A stretch of DNA of 8,577 nt from Thomasclavelia spiroformis (GTDB lineage: Bacteria > Bacillota_I > Bacilli_A > Erysipelotrichales > Coprobacillaceae): positions 1 to 8,577 of the forward strand of contig JAGZCC010000080.1 in the NCBI GenBank assembly GCA_018369555.1, read 5' to 3'. Each line of letters begins with the position of its first letter. Position 1 is the stretch's first letter. The notes under the pieces were generated by a model that had not been told where the DNA came from, did no database searches, and saw nothing but the letters and a program-made list of their open reading frames with translations. Shown here piece by piece: positions 7,662 through 8,577 of the stretch. Both the position numbers and the translations under genes were made by a program.

Positions 7662-7696
7662 ACTTTTTAACACTTATTAACATTAATTAACACTTC
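7657..7696 (-). promoter_or_regulatory. Probable MraZ operator: four tandem 10-bp boxes
   Basis: Read on the minus strand, four consecutive decamers align without gaps: GAAGTGTTAA (7696-7687), TTAATGTTAA (7686-7677), TAAGTGTTAA (7676-7667) and AAAGTGGGTG (7666-7657). The shared core is AAGTGTTAA, with box 2 the most divergent among the first three. A weaker in-phase decamer ATGGTGGTAC precedes them (7706-7697). MraZ is known to bind direct repeats with a 10-bp period in front of mraZ: AAAGTG(T/G) in mycoplasmas, TGGG-type in E. coli. These boxes begin eight bases after the -10 and fill the presumed leader up to the ribosome site. Confidence 0.85.
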
Positions 7697-7704
7697 GTAC
7701 CACC

Positions 7705-7733
7705 ATTATATACTTTATAACCTATTTTGTATA
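7705..7733 (-). promoter_or_regulatory. Sigma-A promoter of the mraZ division operon
   Basis: On the minus strand TATACA (7733-7728, four of six -35 matches) is followed after 17 bases by a perfect TATAAT (7710-7705). The expected start of transcription is near 7698, giving a leader of about 48 bases that is nearly all operator. The promoter begins 15 bases after the last T of the rpmF terminator. Confidence 0.8.
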
Positions 7734-7747
7734 GCATTTCTTTGAAT

Positions 7748-7787
7748 AAAAAAAAGAGTCAATCAACAAAAAAATGTTAATTAACCC
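7748..7787 (-). terminator. Strong intrinsic terminator after rpmF
   Basis: On the minus strand GGGTTAATTAACA (7787-7775) pairs with TGTTGATTGACTC (7768-7756) over 13 continuous pairs, three of them G-U. The loop is six T and the stem is followed by eight T (7755-7748). It separates the yceD-rpmF unit from the mraZ promoter immediately downstream. Confidence 0.88.
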
Positions 7788-7798
7788 TATTTTCATAC

Positions 7799-7818
7799 AA
7801 AAAAAGCGCATTAAGCGC
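7799..7818 (-). terminator. Short GC hairpin with U tract after rpmF
   Basis: On the minus strand GCGC (7818-7815) and GCGC (7809-7806) can form a four-pair stem with a five-base loop, followed by seven T (7805-7799). It starts seven bases after the rpmF stop. The stem is short, so this is either a weak first terminator ahead of the stronger one at 7748-7787 or a decayed one. Confidence 0.45.
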
Positions 7819-7824
7819 AATTTC

Positions 7825-7992
7825 TTATAAAACTTTTTGTCCTTTGTAAGTACCGCAATGTTTACATACTTTATGAGACATTTTGTATTCACCACATTCT
7901 GGACATACAACTACAGCTGGTACTTTAAGTTTATCATGAGTTCTTCTCTTATCTCTTCTTGTTTTTGAAACTCTTCTAAATGGTACTGCCAT
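7825..7992 (-). CDS. rpmF: 50S ribosomal protein L32
   Basis: A 55-residue basic protein starting MAVPFRRVSKTRRDKRR, the typical L32 opening, with a C-terminal zinc ribbon. CPEC (30-33) and CKHC (43-46) give the four metal-binding cysteines, so this is the zinc-binding version. L32 is part of the large ribosomal subunit near the peptidyl transferase region. AGGAGG eight bases before the ATG is a near-perfect ribosome site. It starts 16 bases after yceD ends, and the yceD-rpmF pairing is conserved across bacteria. Two hairpins with T tracts follow the stop. Confidence 0.97.
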   Translation of the reverse strand: MAVPFRRVSKTRRDKRRTHDKLKVPAVVVCPECGEYKMSHKVCKHCGTYKGQKVL

Positions 7993-8008
7993 CAGTATAA
8001 CCTCCTAT

Positions 8009-8512
8009 TTAATCTTTAAAATAATCTTTTAGTTTAGCTAATCTAGGATCAATGTATTCCTCGTTTTTATCACTAGTACTGCTATCTAATATTTTCCAAC
8101 CTTTACCCTCTGATTTAATCCTAGCATCGTCTTTAACTACTCTCATAGGTACTTCAAGCATAATATTTTCAAATACCACCGGAGTAAGATCAACAATATC
8201 TTTTTTCACTTCATGAACATCTTCAAGAGCAGAAGGCTTATCAAAAGCAAACACTTCAGTTGAATTAATCTCAAAAGGATAATCAACATTCTCTAATGTC
8301 ATTGCACATGGAAGAATCATCGTTCCCTTGATATTAAGTTCAACATATAAACGTTTATCTTTTAAATCAAGATTCCCGGTTCCTGAGACAATAATGTCCT
8401 TTAAGTCATTAATTTGTGCATATTGGTCAAATACTTCTGAAGGAAATGTCAATCCTTCTTCAAATTCAAATTTTCCATGATGCTTAACAATCCATTGTAA
8501 ATTGTATTTCAA
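8009..8512 (-). CDS. yceD: YceD family protein (DUF177)
   Basis: A 167-residue soluble protein of the YceD/DUF177 family (YlbN in Bacillus), commonly encoded just before rpmF. The family has been linked to 23S rRNA or large-subunit accumulation in bacteria and plants, but the molecular role is not settled. Recognisable parts are the opening KYNLQWIV, the core IKGTMILPCAMTLENVDYPFE (61-81) where many members have a CxxC but only Cys69 remains here, VPMRVV (121-126), and the C-terminal DPRLAKLKDYF (155-165). The frame also opens with GTG at 8521, but that codon is itself part of the purine-rich AGAAGGGTGA. The TTG at 8512 is correctly spaced and gives the usual family N-terminus. First gene after a consensus promoter. 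Confidence 0.9.
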   Translation of the reverse strand: MKYNLQWIVKHHGKFEFEEGLTFPSEVFDQYAQINDLKDIIVSGTGNLDLKDKRLYVELNIKGTMILPCAMTLENVDYPFEINSTEVFAFDKPSALEDVHEVKKDIVDLTPVVFENIMLEVPMRVVKDDARIKSEGKGWKILDSSTSDKNEEYIDPRLAKLKDYFKD

Positions 8513-8517
8513 AATAA

Positions 8518-8527
8518 TCACCCTTCT
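8518..8527 (-). promoter_or_regulatory. Ribosome binding site of yceD, favouring a TTG start
   Basis: AGAAGGGTGA ends five bases before TTG at 8512-8510. The alternative GTG (8521-8519) lies inside this motif with no room for a separate ribosome site. Confidence 0.65.
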
Positions 8528-8542
8528 ATAACCGCAATGACA

Positions 8543-8571
8543 ATTATATATAAAATAATACCATAAGTCAA
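8543..8571 (-). promoter_or_regulatory. Sigma-A promoter of yceD-rpmF
   Basis: On the minus strand TTGACT (8571-8566, five of six) is followed after exactly 17 bases by a perfect TATAAT (8548-8543). Transcription should start near 8536, about 24 bases before the TTG start codon. This is the best promoter match in the window, fitting strong expression of a ribosomal protein gene. Confidence 0.85.
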
Positions 8572-8577
8572 CCTAAA

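Noticed and set aside
7651..7683. Upstream in-frame ATG for mraZ giving 154 residues
   Set aside because: No ribosome site precedes it, it lies within the operator boxes, and MraZ proteins normally begin at MFMGE as with the ATG at 7650.
7722..7910. Open frame on the minus strand overlapping rpmF
   Set aside because: It runs through the rpmF 3' end, the terminators and the mraZ promoter in another frame. The real gene there is L32.

Overview
The window is AT-rich DNA from a low-GC Firmicute. Every supported gene lies on the minus strand, so it reads from high to low coordinates. The gene order yceD, rpmF | mraZ, rsmH, ftsL, pbpB, spoVD matches the start of the Bacillus-type division and cell-wall (dcw) cluster. 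A sporulation-type class B penicillin-binding protein suggests a spore-forming relative. The mraZ control region has AAAGTG-like boxes with a 10-bp period, as known from Mollicutes. Together with the base composition this points to the Erysipelotrichia (Coprobacillus / Thomasclavelia-like). That placement is inference, not proof.

Region 1 (8577 to 7748): a consensus sigma-A promoter (TTGACT-17-TATAAT) drives a two-gene unit, yceD (DUF177) and rpmF (ribosomal protein L32, 55 aa). It ends in a weak hairpin followed by a strong intrinsic terminator. The yceD start is best placed at a TTG rather than the upstream GTG.

Region 2 (7733 to 3817): a second promoter lies directly behind that terminator. 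Its presumed 5' leader is almost filled by four tandem 10-bp boxes, the likely MraZ operator, the last overlapping the mraZ ribosome binding site. Then come mraZ (repressor), rsmH (16S rRNA m4C1402 methyltransferase), ftsL (divisome membrane/coiled-coil protein) and pbpB (septal transpeptidase with two PASTA domains). These four are packed with short gaps or overlaps. A terminator-like hairpin overlaps the pbpB stop and separates it from spoVD (transpeptidase with one PASTA domain), allowing separate expression of the sporulation paralogue.

Region 3 (1892 to 171): the usual next dcw genes (murE, mraY, murD and so on) do not follow spoVD. Instead a consensus promoter (TTGACA-17-TATGAT) drives two genes: a TrmA/RlmD-family tRNA/rRNA uridine methyltransferase homologue with eroded catalytic motifs but an intact four-cysteine cluster motif, and an 81-aa TSCPD-domain protein. 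A hairpin terminator overlaps the stop of the latter.

Region 4 (1 to 170): no gene is supported. It contains a short patch with G/C runs unlike the rest of the window, of unknown origin.

Most of the window is ordinary conserved core genome. The items most worth a second look are the degenerate methyltransferase with its TSCPD partner, the phased MraZ operator, and the pbpB/spoVD hairpin. No new defence, mobile or CRISPR system was found.
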